From Aspidiotus rigidus (taxonomy: Eukaryota > Arthropoda > Insecta > Hemiptera > Diaspididae), in assembly GCA_035079385.1 (NCBI GenBank), contig JAVHKY010000043.1:806001-870000 (forward strand): 64,000 nt of DNA, in the 5' to 3' direction. Below, in pieces: positions 34,902 to 46,705 of this stretch (positions within the stretch are counted from its first letter, which is position 1; each line of letters starts with the position of its first letter). Under the pieces are notes generated by a model that made no database searches, was not told where the DNA came from, and saw only the letters and a program-made list of their open reading frames with translations. A program made the position numbers and the translations under genes.

Positions 34902-34979
34902 CCTTCGTTTTTATTTTCTGCGGTTTGCATTTGTTTACTCTCCCTTTAGAGTATTCGTTTTTTCGTTTAAGTTCAACAA

Positions 34980-35858
34980 CTTGTAAGCGAATAATTTTGC
35001 CTATGGCATAAAGAGAAGGCAAAAACGTTTGTAGATGAAAACCCCTTTCCCACCCACGTGAACCCAGCGCCCGTATGGCGGCGCTCAAACGACGGCGCCC
35101 TTTCGATACCAACCCATCTTTGTATCTTTGCACAAAAGTGATCAGTAATGCATGACCGGCGAAAATTGTGTAGCAACCTCCCACCTGCTACACATGGGAA
35201 GTTTCATATGTAGCAATAGAAATATATCAGATACGTTGAGAAAAAATTTTTGCTACACACGGGCAAAATTTAATTCGCCAGCCATGCAGTAATGTAGACT
35301 ATAAGTAAATTTTACTTCCTACAAAGAGTTATGTACAAATAATATACCAATTTTTACAATTATGCACTCTAGAAAAATAATGAAAAATAATTGAAGAATT
35401 TCTAGTTGGATTGGCTTGTTAATGAGAAGAGGTAGAGGTAATAAAAAGTTCATCACGCACATTGAGTACTACTCTTGACTCACGACACAAAATTTTCAAG
35501 TTCGATCGTATTGTGTAAAAGAGAATTCTCTATTACGCGTTGTGTGCATTTTATTTCAGCCTCTGCCGAAAAAAAAAAAAAAAAAAACTGATCATAATAT
35601 TGCGCATTGAGTAAATTCTGACTTTCGATGTACGCATTGTGAGCACATTTTTCGGTTAATGACTGACTTTGATGATTAACCTTAACTATATATCCCTAAG
35701 AATAAATAATTCTAATATAATAGAAAGTTTGCACGTGAATTTGTGACGACATGGTCCGCGAAAAAGTCGCACGATTGTAATTTTTACTATGCTGTATCGC
35801 AAAGGTTTCCAATACAGGTGTGCTCACACGTGTGATGCAGTAAAATGTACCGACATAC
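34980..35858. other. Intergenic or intronic, last FGGY exon not found
   Basis: The phase-2 donor at 35858 requires a further coding exon below it. None with FGGY-like sequence was seen here. GCTACACA-containing words recur near 35188 and 35250. A poly-A run lies at 35571-35587. Confidence 0.4.
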
Positions 35859-37281
35859 CTTTCGACTCGGTAATTTGTTTCGACCATTTTAGCCGGTTCC
35901 GCCATTCCCAACATAGCGCTTTTCAAATTTGGATAAAAGCCGGCAACAGAGGCACCCAACATCGCGCTTCCTAATAGAACGGACTCTGCTTTTTCGGGTA
36001 CAAACACTGGTAATCCGAGGGCATTTGCGTGACTCTGCACAAATATCGAATTCTTGCTTAATCCTCCGCAAATTAGAAAGCATTTTATTTTCTCATCTTC
36101 CAAACGGCGTCGGCCTTGCAGCTCCTCTAGAATATGCTTAGTACCGTACTAAAGAAGTATGCATCGATAATTAGTGGTACCTACGACTAAATTTGAACGG
36201 GCTGTACTGGAAAATTTATATCAAAAAAAAATAGAAATAAAGAATTACCGCAAGGGCCTGGATTGTCACTAAATACAAGAGGGCTAAGTTAACTTCATCA
36301 CATTCCACAGTCAATCCAAGTATGTATCTGTAATATATAAAGGATGGAAATGAATTGATAAAAAATGAAGACCTCAGACACAACAAACAGAGCTTATCAC
36401 GGGTATAGGAAATATAATTGCTGCACCACAAGTAGCTAATGAAGATGTGCTTGTACTACTAAATGTAAAACAAATAGGTATCGTTGTAAAAAACAAAATC
36501 TGTTAGGTATGCAATTCAAGATACGATCGTAATTAATTGTCGTGCTGTAATAAGTAAGCTGAATGAATCATTTTTTTAATCTGTAATAAATGATTTTTAA
36601 GTGTGCCACGGACTTTGTACAATAAACCTTGTACAATGTTGCACAAATATTTAGCATGGTACAAAAGAAGTAGACATTTCGCGAACTGGACAAGGATTGT
36701 AGCACCGACTACGAAATTTCTGACTTTGTACAAAAAGAGCGTTGCCATATGCAGATGGTACAAAACTGCCTATCCGGATTAGGTATACAATCGCGAGCAT
36801 TGCGCGTATATATATATATATGTAAGAATGCACGCATTCTTTTCGTCTTCTACTACTCGCAGGTTTTTTTCTGCATGCAGACTTTATTAGGTATTTCGAT
36901 AGTTATCTGGTTATCTTCCGAGAGCAGTCAGCTGACCTGCATTTCCTACGGGACTCTCGACTTTTTGTTTCGATTCAGTGTTTACACTGCATCGACATGA
37001 TTTGTTAAGATTTCACGATCTTACATATTATATATATATTTTTTTTTTTTCAAACTTTCAGAAACGTATAGGACCCCTCTACAAATATATTACTTTTCTG
37101 CATCGTGCGCATACAAAATGCATTACGTACCATACCACGGGTAGCCGGATCGGCTAGTGGTGATCTGTTTCCGTGGAAATCAGGATAAATGTGCACGTGT
37201 TCTGTCAGCTGATCGTAAAAATTCAAACCAACATCTTCCGCATGTTTTACCAAGATATCGTTTAAATATTCCGTGATTCTT
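35859..37281 (-). CDS. FGGY-family carbohydrate kinase, partial (three exons)
   Basis: A member of the FGGY sugar-kinase family (animal FGGY protein, an ATP-dependent carbohydrate kinase). Exon 37131-37281 encodes [20 protein letters not shown] followed by LADPATRGM, the family's substrate-side block. Exon 36249-36327 encodes [20 protein letters not shown] followed by QALA. Exon 35859-36148 opens [11 protein letters not shown], continues [20 protein letters not shown], the ATP-site GG(L/S)xKN motif, then [17 protein letters not shown]. The two later exons join in phase. The first ends in phase 0 at ATG|GTACGT, while the next needs two preceding bases, so a tiny exon or an error separates them. 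N-terminal and last exons were not recognised in the window, so the gene may be a fragment or have long transposon-filled introns. Confidence 0.8.
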
Positions 37282-37495
37282 CTGAATTCATAATATTAAT
37301 ACCTAGTTTATAGTGCAACATAAGTACCAAAACTACACATAAACTCAATCTACAATAATTATATAACTTTTAATACTGTCGGTACAGTATCCCAACGCGA
37401 AGCCGCCGTCCATGTTCCTGCGGCAAATAATACTAGGCCTATTAAATTATTATACAGATTTACGAGTGGACGAAAGTGAACGATCGTATCGTGTA

Positions 37496-37661
37496 CAGTC
37501 CGTTTAAAATAAGAGTGCTACTATGCAACCCGCAACAAACGCTGACATATGGACAGCGCGGTAACGCAGGGCAATACTCCTCTTACCGCCTAATACCGCA
37601 CAGTCTACTAATCTCCTTGCGCGCCGTGAAAACCAGTAGCACTCTTACTTTAAACGGACTG
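37496..37661. mobile_element. TA-flanked MITE, 166 bp
   Basis: The ends CAGTCCGTTTAAAATAAGAG and, inverted, CTCTTACTTTAAACGGACTG are nearly identical and continue into AGTGCTACT. TA stands on both sides (37494-37495, 37662-37663), as for Tc1/mariner-type elements. It is non-coding. Confidence 0.85.
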
Positions 37662-37851
37662 TAGGTTTTAAAACTGTTGCAGTCAGTGCTGGACATTTCA
37701 TGTTACGGGTACCTTATACCAACAAGGAAAATATTAGGTATTCAATAGTCGTTCATCATCGGGCAATACAATGAAAGCAAAGAAAGGACCAAGTGAAGTA
37801 CAAGAAGTACAAAGAGGAAACCACATGAAAAAACAAGTACCTATATGAATA

Positions 37852-38290
37852 TTATGAAGGAGGCGTAAAATCATAAAAATAGCGTATAAAAGGTGTGATA
37901 AAAGTAGCATTGAGATCATTTACGAGTTTGGTACCGATAGATTTAGAGGTGGAGATGGTTTCAACTTCTTCTAGACGGTTCAGAAGTTTCCCTTTGGAGC
38001 ATGCTCGTAGAAGTTTTGCCGAGACGTTGGAAAAATCGTGTCCTTTCTCAAGGCAGTGTTTTGCCATCGCAGAGTCGGTGGCTTCTTCGTATTGTAGGCG
38101 GTACGATGGTCCGAGATTCTAGTGGATAGGGAGCGACCAGTTTGCCCTATGTACTGGGAATCGCATGCGCCGCAAGTGAGACGATATACTCCAGCGTTCC
38201 TTTCTGGTGGTATTTTATCTTTGAGCTTGATGAGGTTATTTTTACCTTGTTTTGATTCAACCTTATAAACTGTGTTTTTGAAACTATCTT
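37852..38290 (-). pseudogene. Penelope-like GIY-YIG fragment, second family
   Basis: On the minus strand the frame reads NAGVYRLTCGACDSQYIGQT and GRSLSTRISDHRTAY, a GIY-YIG start. After a frameshift near 38090 it reads AMAKHCLEKGHDFSNVSAKL and continues to a stop at 37852. The residues differ from the copy at 32797-34263 (CGACDSQYIGQT against CEDCGGFYIGET), so it is another Penelope lineage. No RT part is left. Confidence 0.75.
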
Positions 38291-38299
38291 TTTCCCTTT

Positions 38300-39280
38300 A
38301 CTGTTACGTGTCTATGTGCTCCAACCTCCCATTACAGTTTTTCTTGTAATTTTCGTACTTTCCTCGTGGTCTCTTTGCAATTTTGGACTAATTCGAATAT
38401 ACCTCCCTTATAAATATGTACAACCGTAATGCTCAAGAACATACTGATTCAGTCCGAACATCAATTTCCAAAATTTCAAAAATGTTTATCTCTTACAAGA
38501 TAGAAATGTTCTGCAAAAAGCATATTGCATTACGGTAGGAACTATAAAATTATTATAGAACCCCTATAGGTACATTATATCATATTTAAGCTTTTTTTTG
38601 TGGGTAATGTGAGAACTTAGATCAATACATCTTTCAAAAATCACATAATTTAATTGTACAAACTATTCTGAAATATGAACCCTGCCCGAGGAATGACAAA
38701 AAAAACGCTAAAATATCAGACAGGTAGTATGGTAAAGTAAGTACGATAACATTATGAATAATCTGAGCACAGCGAATGAACTTCTCAAACTCACGCATTT
38801 GTTCTATTTGATTATATTGTTACTAAAAATACAAAATAAAATAACGATACACGTAGAATGCAATTCGTTGATGGTCAAATTAACTATCAATAATAATAAT
38901 TGAACATTCATCATCAAAATTATACACGAGAGTATAACTTACTCGTATTTGTAAAAATACAGGTAATAGAGAAATTAATGAAATGATCATAAAAAAACGC
39001 TCGTAATCTCCTTAAAAGTTATACCTCGATAAAACATTTATAATTCTATAATAAGTAAGCGAGCACTATACTATTAATTAACGATGTAATTCGGCAAAAG
39101 ACTAGAATATCAATAATATTCTCGATTATGACAGAACAACCATTTTTGAACTAAAAAATAACATGATTATCCAAACGAAATCTAAAAACCTAACTAAGTA
39201 TTATGATGCTCGAAAACGGCACCAAAAATGATAAGGAAAGTTTTAATTTAGTTTTCATCACACCGCATTGAAATACTCGA
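38300..39280. other. Intergenic, nothing recognised
   Basis: AT-rich sequence without a coding frame, repeat pair or structure that could be supported. Confidence 0.5.
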
Positions 39281-39282
39281 AT

Positions 39283-41285
39283 AAATAAAACGCGAGCACG
39301 CTCTCGGTTGAATAATCATAAAATAGGTAGTATACGTATTTTAAAGGGAAGTCAAGATCACTAGACATGGAATGTTCAATGAATTGACAAGTCTTAGAAG
39401 TGGGTGAGGCTGGGCTTGTTAAAAGTGTTTTGGAAATAAAAAGAGGTTATCCATTTAAAATACGCGAGAATATGACGTTCGGGTGGTTTTTGGTCTTACC
39501 GTCTTCAAATAAGTTGAAAATCTTGAAAAAGAGGAACACTTTTATGAATGAAAAATCTAAGTTGAAGACATGTTGGGGAGATTTTACAGAAAATTAACAA
39601 CGGGAACTACATTTTCAAGAACCCTGACTACAAGAGGAAGGCTCTTATCCAGAACCAATTTCTCCTCAACTTGGACAACACATGAGCGCTACAAGGTTTT
39701 ATGGTTCTTATGCGGCCAGTTTTCAATTTTATTGTATTATCTCCTAAATACAATATGGGCAAATACTTGGGTCGCTCGAGTCAGTAATCAAATATCGGTC
39801 AAAATTTGTTTGCATAACTCGTCATCCTCATAAAGAATAAATTATACAAAATATTGATTCTCCGTGCTTAAAATCTTTTATCTTACTTCTAATGCGCCTG
39901 ACGAACCTACTATTGACCATAATATTGAAACAGCTCATGCGTCTCAATGTATGAAAGTTATAAGAATCCGTCTCTCTTCGAACTTTCGTTCATTCAAAGG
40001 TGATTTATACGCTATATTTTTCTTCCCCAATGGTATAGAGTACCCATAAGATTTTTGTTTATAAAACGATTGAAGAGCGAATTTTTTTATCTTAGGTAGA
40101 AAAACCATCTCATCCATTCGCGTATTATTACCCCATTTTTATTTCGTGTTCGATCAAGTTTGCTTTCCATATTGATTCTTGTTTTGTTCACTCAGAAAAT
40201 TATTATTCAATGGAAAACGTGCTCGCGTATTAGGAATTTATGGATTTGATGTAACTTAGTGTAATAGTAAAAAAGTTTTTTGAGAGAATATTAAATATCT
40301 ACTATATTATACAACTAGCGCCAAAAAAGTGAAAAATGACTTTCAAGAGCACTTTTTGCGGAGTGAGGCGAAACCGAATGAAGCAAATGGCATGAGAATT
40401 CATTTTCTACTTGTTCGCACAAGTTTTCTACAATACTTTTTACAACAAATGCGTGAAAAGTACTGCAAAGTATGGTGAAAATGCTACTTTTTATCTTAGT
40501 GTTGTGAAAGAGACTGTTCAAGGAGATCCTATTAATATTGAAGATTGGATGTCAAAATTTTTGTTACGGATTACGGGTTGTGTGTAGTTAATTTGACGTC
40601 TGCTCCACTGGATTTTGGTAATTTTGAGTTCCAGTCTGACTCAAGCCCAATCAAATATCAACCTGATCCAACACAAATGTTGATGGTAAGAAAAAGTTAT
40701 CTACTGTAGAAAGAGCTGCAGAATAGGAAAAAATAAGAAATATGTAATACGAACTGGAAAGACATCGGAAGGAGAAATTAAAGTATTACAGAAGATACTA
40801 ACCGTGACTCATAAAGAAAAAGGAGTAGGAGTCCGAGTTAGATGCGCCGCAAAACTGGAGAAAGAATTCAAAAAAGATCTTCTCCCAAAAAGACGCTCGC
40901 CGAGGTGAACTCGTAGTGGACCATAAATTTACTAAAGAATATAGAAATACCACAGGTAAATGACAACAAAAACAATGATAGAATAAGGCGATGTACACTT
41001 TTTCACGACCATCATCATCATCATTTGCTATTGCGTTTCATTGTTTTCCGTTCAAAAATACAATTTCAAAAAATATGCAAGTGAATGATGACACGGATTT
41101 ACCACTTTTCAAAACAAGGAATATTTGAAAAGAATTATTCAGGAAACTATTTTTCAACCTACCTACCTTACTTTTCGCAAGAAGTATTTAGATTCTAAAT
41201 GAAGCATTGCAGCATTTGAAAAAATAAATAAATAAAAATAAAACATGGTTATTAAACCGAAAAAGCGCTCGGGTTTTATTCCTAA
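39283..41285. repeat. Region bounded by inverted Penelope-tail-like sequences
   Basis: On the minus strand near 39285-39325, ATTATTCAACCGAGAGCGTG is followed by CTCGCGTTTTATTTATTCG. On the plus strand near 41245-41285, GGTTATTAAACCGAAAAAGC is followed by GCTCGGGTTTTATTCC. Both resemble the AACCGAAAGCGCT tails of the Penelope copies and face in opposite directions. No RT or GIY-YIG frame survives between them. The region may be a much-decayed inverted Penelope pair. Confidence 0.35.
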
Positions 41286-41616
41286 TGATTTAATAAAGTG
41301 CAGTTTCTATTAATTGAAAGTTGAATTGAATTTTTTTTGCAACGCTATGATAAGAAGAAGCGTTTTCACGATACTTTCTTGTATTTTTCACACATTTATC
41401 GTCAAAAGGTAGAAAACTCAACTGGACAAGTACAAGATGATCTCTTGGACAATTCGATTTATTCGGCTTTGCCTTTTTTCGCAAATATTGCACTTACGAA
41501 TGTTACTTTTTTCGCACAATACAATCATACCAAAGAGGTGTCGTGATATTATCACTGAATGTAAGTATACGAGTATTTTGCGAAATCGTTGAAAATCTTG
41601 TTCAAATGCTTTACTC

Positions 41617-43404
41617 TCAAGAAAACCAGGATTTTGTCGTTTTTTCAGATAATGATGATGACTTTGGACTCGTCGGACACGAAGTTTCTGAGCTTGAATT
41701 CGAATTCTTTGATGAACACTTATCATTTTCCTCATTTACACCTTTAATTTCGCATTCGTTCAGGAGCGCTAATTTAGTGTTGGTTTCTCTTTGTTTTTCA
41801 CATTCGTAAATACGAACGTCGGTTAGCGACATGGAAAACCATTCATCAATCCACGCAAATGCTTGTCGATGACCAAGAACTAGTACATCTCTTAGTAACT
41901 AAAATATTATAATAAAGTTTTATATTACAGCACTGGATAACGAAAAACTTCAAAAAAGTACCTTCACCACAATCCAATCGTTCTTACCCGTTGAATTAGA
42001 TCTTCACACCTACTTTGCACTCCCCAGATTTCGAACGATGCTTCCACAATTTTATACGAGCACATAATTGGATAAATTGTTTTCTGCCACCCTTCTGGTA
42101 ACGGTCCTCGATCGGTTTTCAAGGATTTAAAAAATCGTAAATCCTACGAAAAAATAAGAATATGAAAAGAAAGAAATGTGAAGTAGGATAGATTGGGATC
42201 AAATGAACTCACTTCCTCTTCCTTGTAATGTTTGGGATTGATTTCATCGTACGCGATATCTATGAAATCGATCTTTCGTTCCTTCATTTGTTCCTCGTTC
42301 AAACCAAAAGGCTGTAAAATCCAATCGAAAATGGTATTGAAAGTATAGATAAACGGCGATATTAAGTAACGCGAACTGTTTCAAACTAACTTGGCTCGAT
42401 TCGAAAGTTTTCCTCTTTTTTTTCATTCCAAACTCCAATTTTGAAAAAACTATTTTATTCTCTGGTATTTGCCATAGCGTAAAAATTACTTACATTTTCG
42501 GTTTCACCTCGATCATCTTCAAATTTGGTTCTTATAGTAACGTTCATCTTCGGTACGAAGGAACACTAAAATAAACGAAAATACAATTTCATTATGAAGC
42601 ATTACGTTTCTTTTATTTTTAAAATTTTATAACTAGGTACCTACCGTGTATTCTGCATGATTCCAGTAGTTACCCGAAACGGATAATTTTAGAGCCCATG
42701 CAGAAGAAAATTTACATGAGTGTGAATAAGGATGAAAAATAAACTAAAGAACGGTAAGAAGGTATTTTTCATTTTCATTTTCGAAGACTAATTATTGGCA
42801 AATACCGAGTAGCTATCGGTATCATTTTCCTTCGTCTTCGGTTCACATAAACGGAAAGATCAACAAACATATTCACAATCAATTTGCGTGAACAAAAACT
42901 TACCTGTTATTGTATTTGGATAGTAATTCCAAGCTTTCTCAGTAACGTAAAATATATTCGGAATAAAAGATTGTAGCCAACAGGGAAGACGGCTGAAACA
43001 CAGTAACCCAGTCTTGATGGTTTGATGCACAGAACTTTCCTCGGTAATTATTCAATATTACGTGAAATAATTCATACTTCGAAACGTAGACTCGTTTCTC
43101 GGTGAACTGTCCTTTTCCATACTTCTCATTTTCACAGGGTTCATTCACTATCGTTTCTACACCCTCGCCATTTTCCGACTGTTCCAAACTATGTCTGGCG
43201 ATCATGTACAGTTGACCAATTCTATACTACATGGGGTAATTTATAAGAAGAACATGCCCGGTAAGTTGAATTCGATCATTTCGTGAGAAAGAAAAATAAA
43301 AGAAAACTTGACGAAAAGAGAAGAAAGAATAATGGAAAACCACAATCGTGCAATACCTCTTCTACAGTGAGAGGCATACAAATTCGGTATTCTTTGACCA
43401 ACAT
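41617..43404 (-). CDS. rdgBbeta: Class IIB phosphatidylinositol transfer protein (PITPNC1/rdgB-beta)
   Basis: A cytosolic lipid-transfer protein that moves phosphatidylinositol (and phosphatidic acid in this class) between membranes. Exons from start to stop are 43357-43404, 43078-43226, 42904-42992, 42645-42652 (8 nt), 42494-42565, 42213-42312, 41988-42143 and 41617-41898. The ATG at 43404 matches the family start (MLVKEYRICMPLTVEE). Then come YRIGQLYMIARHSLEQSENG with EGVETIVNEP, GKGQFTEKRVYVS, FYVTEKAWNYYPNTITEYTC, KERKIDFIDIAYDEINP, PEGWQKTIYPIMCSYKIVEA and LGHRQAFAWIDEWFSMSLTD. A Ser/Thr/Asn-rich tail ends at TGA 41617-41619. There is no DDHD or LNS2 domain, which separates it from rdgB/PITPNM. 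One problem remains: exon 6 from its best acceptor (42312) is one base out of frame, fixed either by an extra base near 42300 or by a downstream AG. The body is otherwise complete at about 270 residues. Confidence 0.9.
42645..42652 (-). other. 8-nt coding micro-exon of the PITP gene
   Basis: The minus-strand AATACACG is preceded by CATGCAG and followed by GTAGGT. With the G left by the previous exon it reads GAA TAC ACG (E-Y-T) and restores the conserved string TITEYTCSF found in this family. Without it the flanking exons do not join in phase. Confidence 0.85.
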
Positions 43405-44790
43405 GTCAATCGCTACTTGCCAAATGATATAAGTACAGCTGCTGCGATCGAAATCTTTGTGTCTATACCCAATCGAATTACAGTATCTCTGACACTCTAC
43501 ATTGAACGAAAAATGTAAAATTGGACATCAGAGATCGATCGGTAGTCAAAGAAAGCTCTACAAAACTAGATCAATAACAAGATTAATTAGGTTTCGATCG
43601 AAAAATGGTGAGAATTATATTCAATAACAATATTATTAATTATTTTCAATGATAACGATTTCCTCTGTTTGTAGTTATCCTTTAAACATAAAATACTCAG
43701 TAGTGTGTTCAAGACATGAACATACCATAACCTTGCCCTTATGAATTACGATAAAAAATCAAAAAGAGACGGAAGCCGATTTCATTACTCTCAATTGGTT
43801 TTAGCACTCACTTCGTTTTACCCTCCTTTTTTTTTCAATAGAATCTCCAATATTATCGAAACCTCCAGCCTATTATGGGTGATAAGGGCTGAGAGTGATG
43901 TTTGCGCTTGCAAAGTTTTATTTAGCATACCTTATGTCGAAAAATGTACCATTATCAATCGATCATGGTCCCAATTTTCGACTTCGACCTCATATCGAGA
44001 TCGAAGTATCGAAACGTCACAACAAGCCGCCAGAACTTCTATATTCAAATTTACTCCTGGCCACTAAATTTAATATTCTAAATTATAGGCCCTTTTTTTG
44101 ACCACATTTCACTTTACGTCCGAATTTGTACTTTCGTATTTTCCGATTTGTACTTTCGCGTTTCTCGCTTATTCGATTGTATTTATTTCTGTATCATTCG
44201 CTTTATTCTGTCAACTCAAACATGTCGAACATGGATATTGATCTGGAGAATGATGTTAATGCCGATTTGGTTAGTGTTTAGACTATTCAATTTATCAAAT
44301 TTACGTTTAGAATCGTAATGAGCTCAGATCCCCAATTTTCCTCATTCCTTTCTGGCTGGCTTGGTAGTGATCAAATCGAAGCTTCGTACATACTAAATTG
44401 AACTAGAGTTCACGAATTAATTATATTATTAAATTTATAATTCTAATTCTAAATTACTAACATTCATACGATACTGACGGTAGAACTTTCTTTCTGCCGT
44501 TAGGTAACGTCAAGACAACGAAGCCAGCCACCGCCAATAAATAACTAATTATTCCGACGATCGAGACGTTCTCCTCTATAATATTCGTAATATTATTATT
44601 TCCATTTATTATCCTGTATTAATTATCTATTTCCTTCTTGTTCGTATTTCGTATTATACCATTACTTAACCTGTATTGTGCTTATTATTTTGGTAACACT
44701 GTAAAGTATCATCGAAAAGGTCGAAACTCTCGACGTTACACGCTTCCACATCGAACTCTCAACGCTATCTTTCGAGATTTTCGACACCTT
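43405..44790. other. Upstream of the PITP gene, nothing firm
   Basis: It probably contains the 5' UTR and promoter of the minus-strand PITP gene. No 5' exon or TATA-type element could be fixed. A short frame starting ATGTCGAACATGGATATTGA (44222) is followed by a possible donor, but no partner exon was recognised. Confidence 0.4.
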
Positions 44791-44791
44791 A

Positions 44792-45488
44792 CATTTCCAA
44801 CGAATGTAGCTTGTCTTGTGTCAAGCCGGCGCGTCGGTATTTACTGCCGTACTCGGAGTAAGAGTGATGCCGCGAGACTTGGAAATAATATTTTCATAAT
44901 TCTTGGACTTGTAAAATTTTTTATTTTCAATTCTTGGACTTGGAAATATTTTCAACTGTTGGACTTTGAAATATTTTCATACTAACTTGGACTTTGTAAT
45001 ATTTTCAACTGTAGGAGTAGGGACAATCAAAAATTAACAATTTTACAAGTTCAAGAATTATGAAAAAGATTTCGAAGTCCAACAATTGGAAAATAATTCC
45101 AAGTCTGACAGTTAAAAACATTTCCAAGTCCAAGAATTGAAAATGAAAAATTTTACATAAGTTGATTTATTTCAAAGTCCCTCAATTTGAAAATACATAA
45201 TTCCAAGTCCAACAGTTGAGGTAAAATCCTAGTCCAAGAATTGAAAATGAAAAATTTTACAAGTCCATTTATTTCAAAGTCGCTCAATTTGAAAATAATT
45301 CCAAGTCCAACAGTTATATTTCAAAGTCCAAGAATTGGGAAATATTTCCAAGTCCAAGAATTGAAAAGGAAAAATTTTTCAAGTCCACTTATGAAAATAT
45401 TTTGAAGTCCTGCGGTATCACTCTTACTCCGAGTACGGCAGTAAATACCGACGCGTCGGCTTGGCACAAGCTACATTCGTTGGAAATG
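44792..45488. mobile_element. TA-flanked MITE with inverted minisatellite interior, 697 bp
   Basis: The ends CATTTCCAACGAATGTAGCT and, inverted, AGCTACATTCGTTGGAAATG extend as a terminal inverted repeat of about 80 bp that includes CCGTACTCGGAGTAAGAGTG. TA stands on both sides (44790-44791, 45489-45490). The interior is a minisatellite of AAGTCCAAGAATTGAAAAT-type units that reverses orientation near 45020, so the whole element is a near-palindrome. It is non-coding. Confidence 0.85.
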
Positions 45489-45862
45489 TAGGCCTATGCT
45501 AAAATGAAAGTTTGTTTGTCAGTTTGCAAATCGGAATTATTTTCGATAAGCGCGCTGAATAATATTCTACTAGCGTCTGTCATGTCGTCGCTACGCGCCA
45601 ACGACAGCTGCCAGTAAGGTCTGCCGTACAAAGTGGGCGGGTTTTTCAACTGTATGTCAATGCGATATAACTGATTATTAGAGCTATCTGGTAGTTAAAT
45701 TGTTTTTCAAGAGATAACATGCCTGATAGTAATTAACATGAGGTATGAATGTGCATGTTAGCATTTTAACTGAGAGTTTAAATCAACCAATCAAATTTGT
45801 TGTAATTGGATTTAACATCTCTGTTACCTATTGACTTGAAAAACTCATAATGGGGAGTTGAG

Positions 45863-46698
45863 CCACGGTACAATAAAGAGGTATTGACACTACACAAAAT
45901 TCTTGTCACACAAAATAATGTAGTTCATACAGAATTCCTCTGCGTTTGCCGCGCGGTTGTGAATACCTTCCGCACCCCACCAGCGTTGTTACCTCACTGG
46001 AGGTACCTATTAGTATTGACAAATTTCCAAGGGTTATAAAAAATCAAGAAATTTACACATGAGAATAATTTTTTTTGAAATATATAGAGCATAACAAGTA
46101 GTCTATTTGTACCAACTTCCATATTTTTTGGTCAATTTCTGTTTTTTCTACAATTTTTTTAAAAATAGTGAATTTACATATAACTCTATGTATAACCGGG
46201 GAACTGATCATTGACGCTACATAGTGGTAAAACACTCAAGTACATCATTTCTCGTGACATGACATTTTTTCATTCATTCATTTAAGTATCTGATACTATC
46301 CCGCAATACGCGAATACGTGATTCTGACTGATGGTTTGTTGAAGACTTCTGATTGATCTAGAAATGTCTAGTTCATAAAATTTTTTTTTCTTATGTACCT
46401 AGATTAATATTGGAGGTACCTATTTTGATTTGCGAATAAATCTAAAACTGTGCATATTTGATGAAAAAAAAAAAAAAATTATAGAAATAGAAAGCAAGAA
46501 CATTGTAGCTTATAAATATTACATTTTTATCTCTTGAATATCTTTATTTTCGATTTACTGAACGATTTTCTAGACCAACTTTTTTCCTTATATGGGAATT
46601 TACATGTATTTTGGTTTGTTTACATTTTTCTATGAACCACGACGCGCATTTGTGAACTCGCGCACTTACGCGCCCTATACCTCTTTATTGTACTGTGG
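45863..46698. mobile_element. Element with 22-bp inverted ends (CCACNGTACAATAAAGAGG)
   Basis: CCACGGTACAATAAAGAGGT starts the element, and the reverse complement ACCTCTTTATTGTACTGTGG ends it. The interior is AT-rich and non-coding. A hAT element is inserted directly after its right end, which hides any target duplication. Confidence 0.6.
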
Positions 46699-46705
46699 TT
46701 AAGCT

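Larger units (their letters stand above)
32604..34979. mobile_element. Composite of two inverted Penelope-like elements with one 11-bp target duplication
   Basis: A long minus-strand copy (about 32615-34356) and a truncated plus-strand copy (34357-34968) are joined head to head, so the left arm to 33266 is the reverse complement of the right arm from 34357. The 11-mer AAGTTCAACAA stands outside both ends, at 32604-32614 and 34969-34979, so the whole inverted structure behaves as one insertion. Penelope-like elements often carry inverted partial copies and variable-length target duplications. Confidence 0.85.

Noticed and set aside
37380..37440. Possible FGGY exon after TTTGCCGCAG
   Set aside because: No reading frame gives FGGY-like sequence.
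44638..44985. 115-codon plus-strand ORF
   Set aside because: It runs into the left end and minisatellite of the TA-flanked MITE and has no recognisable domain.
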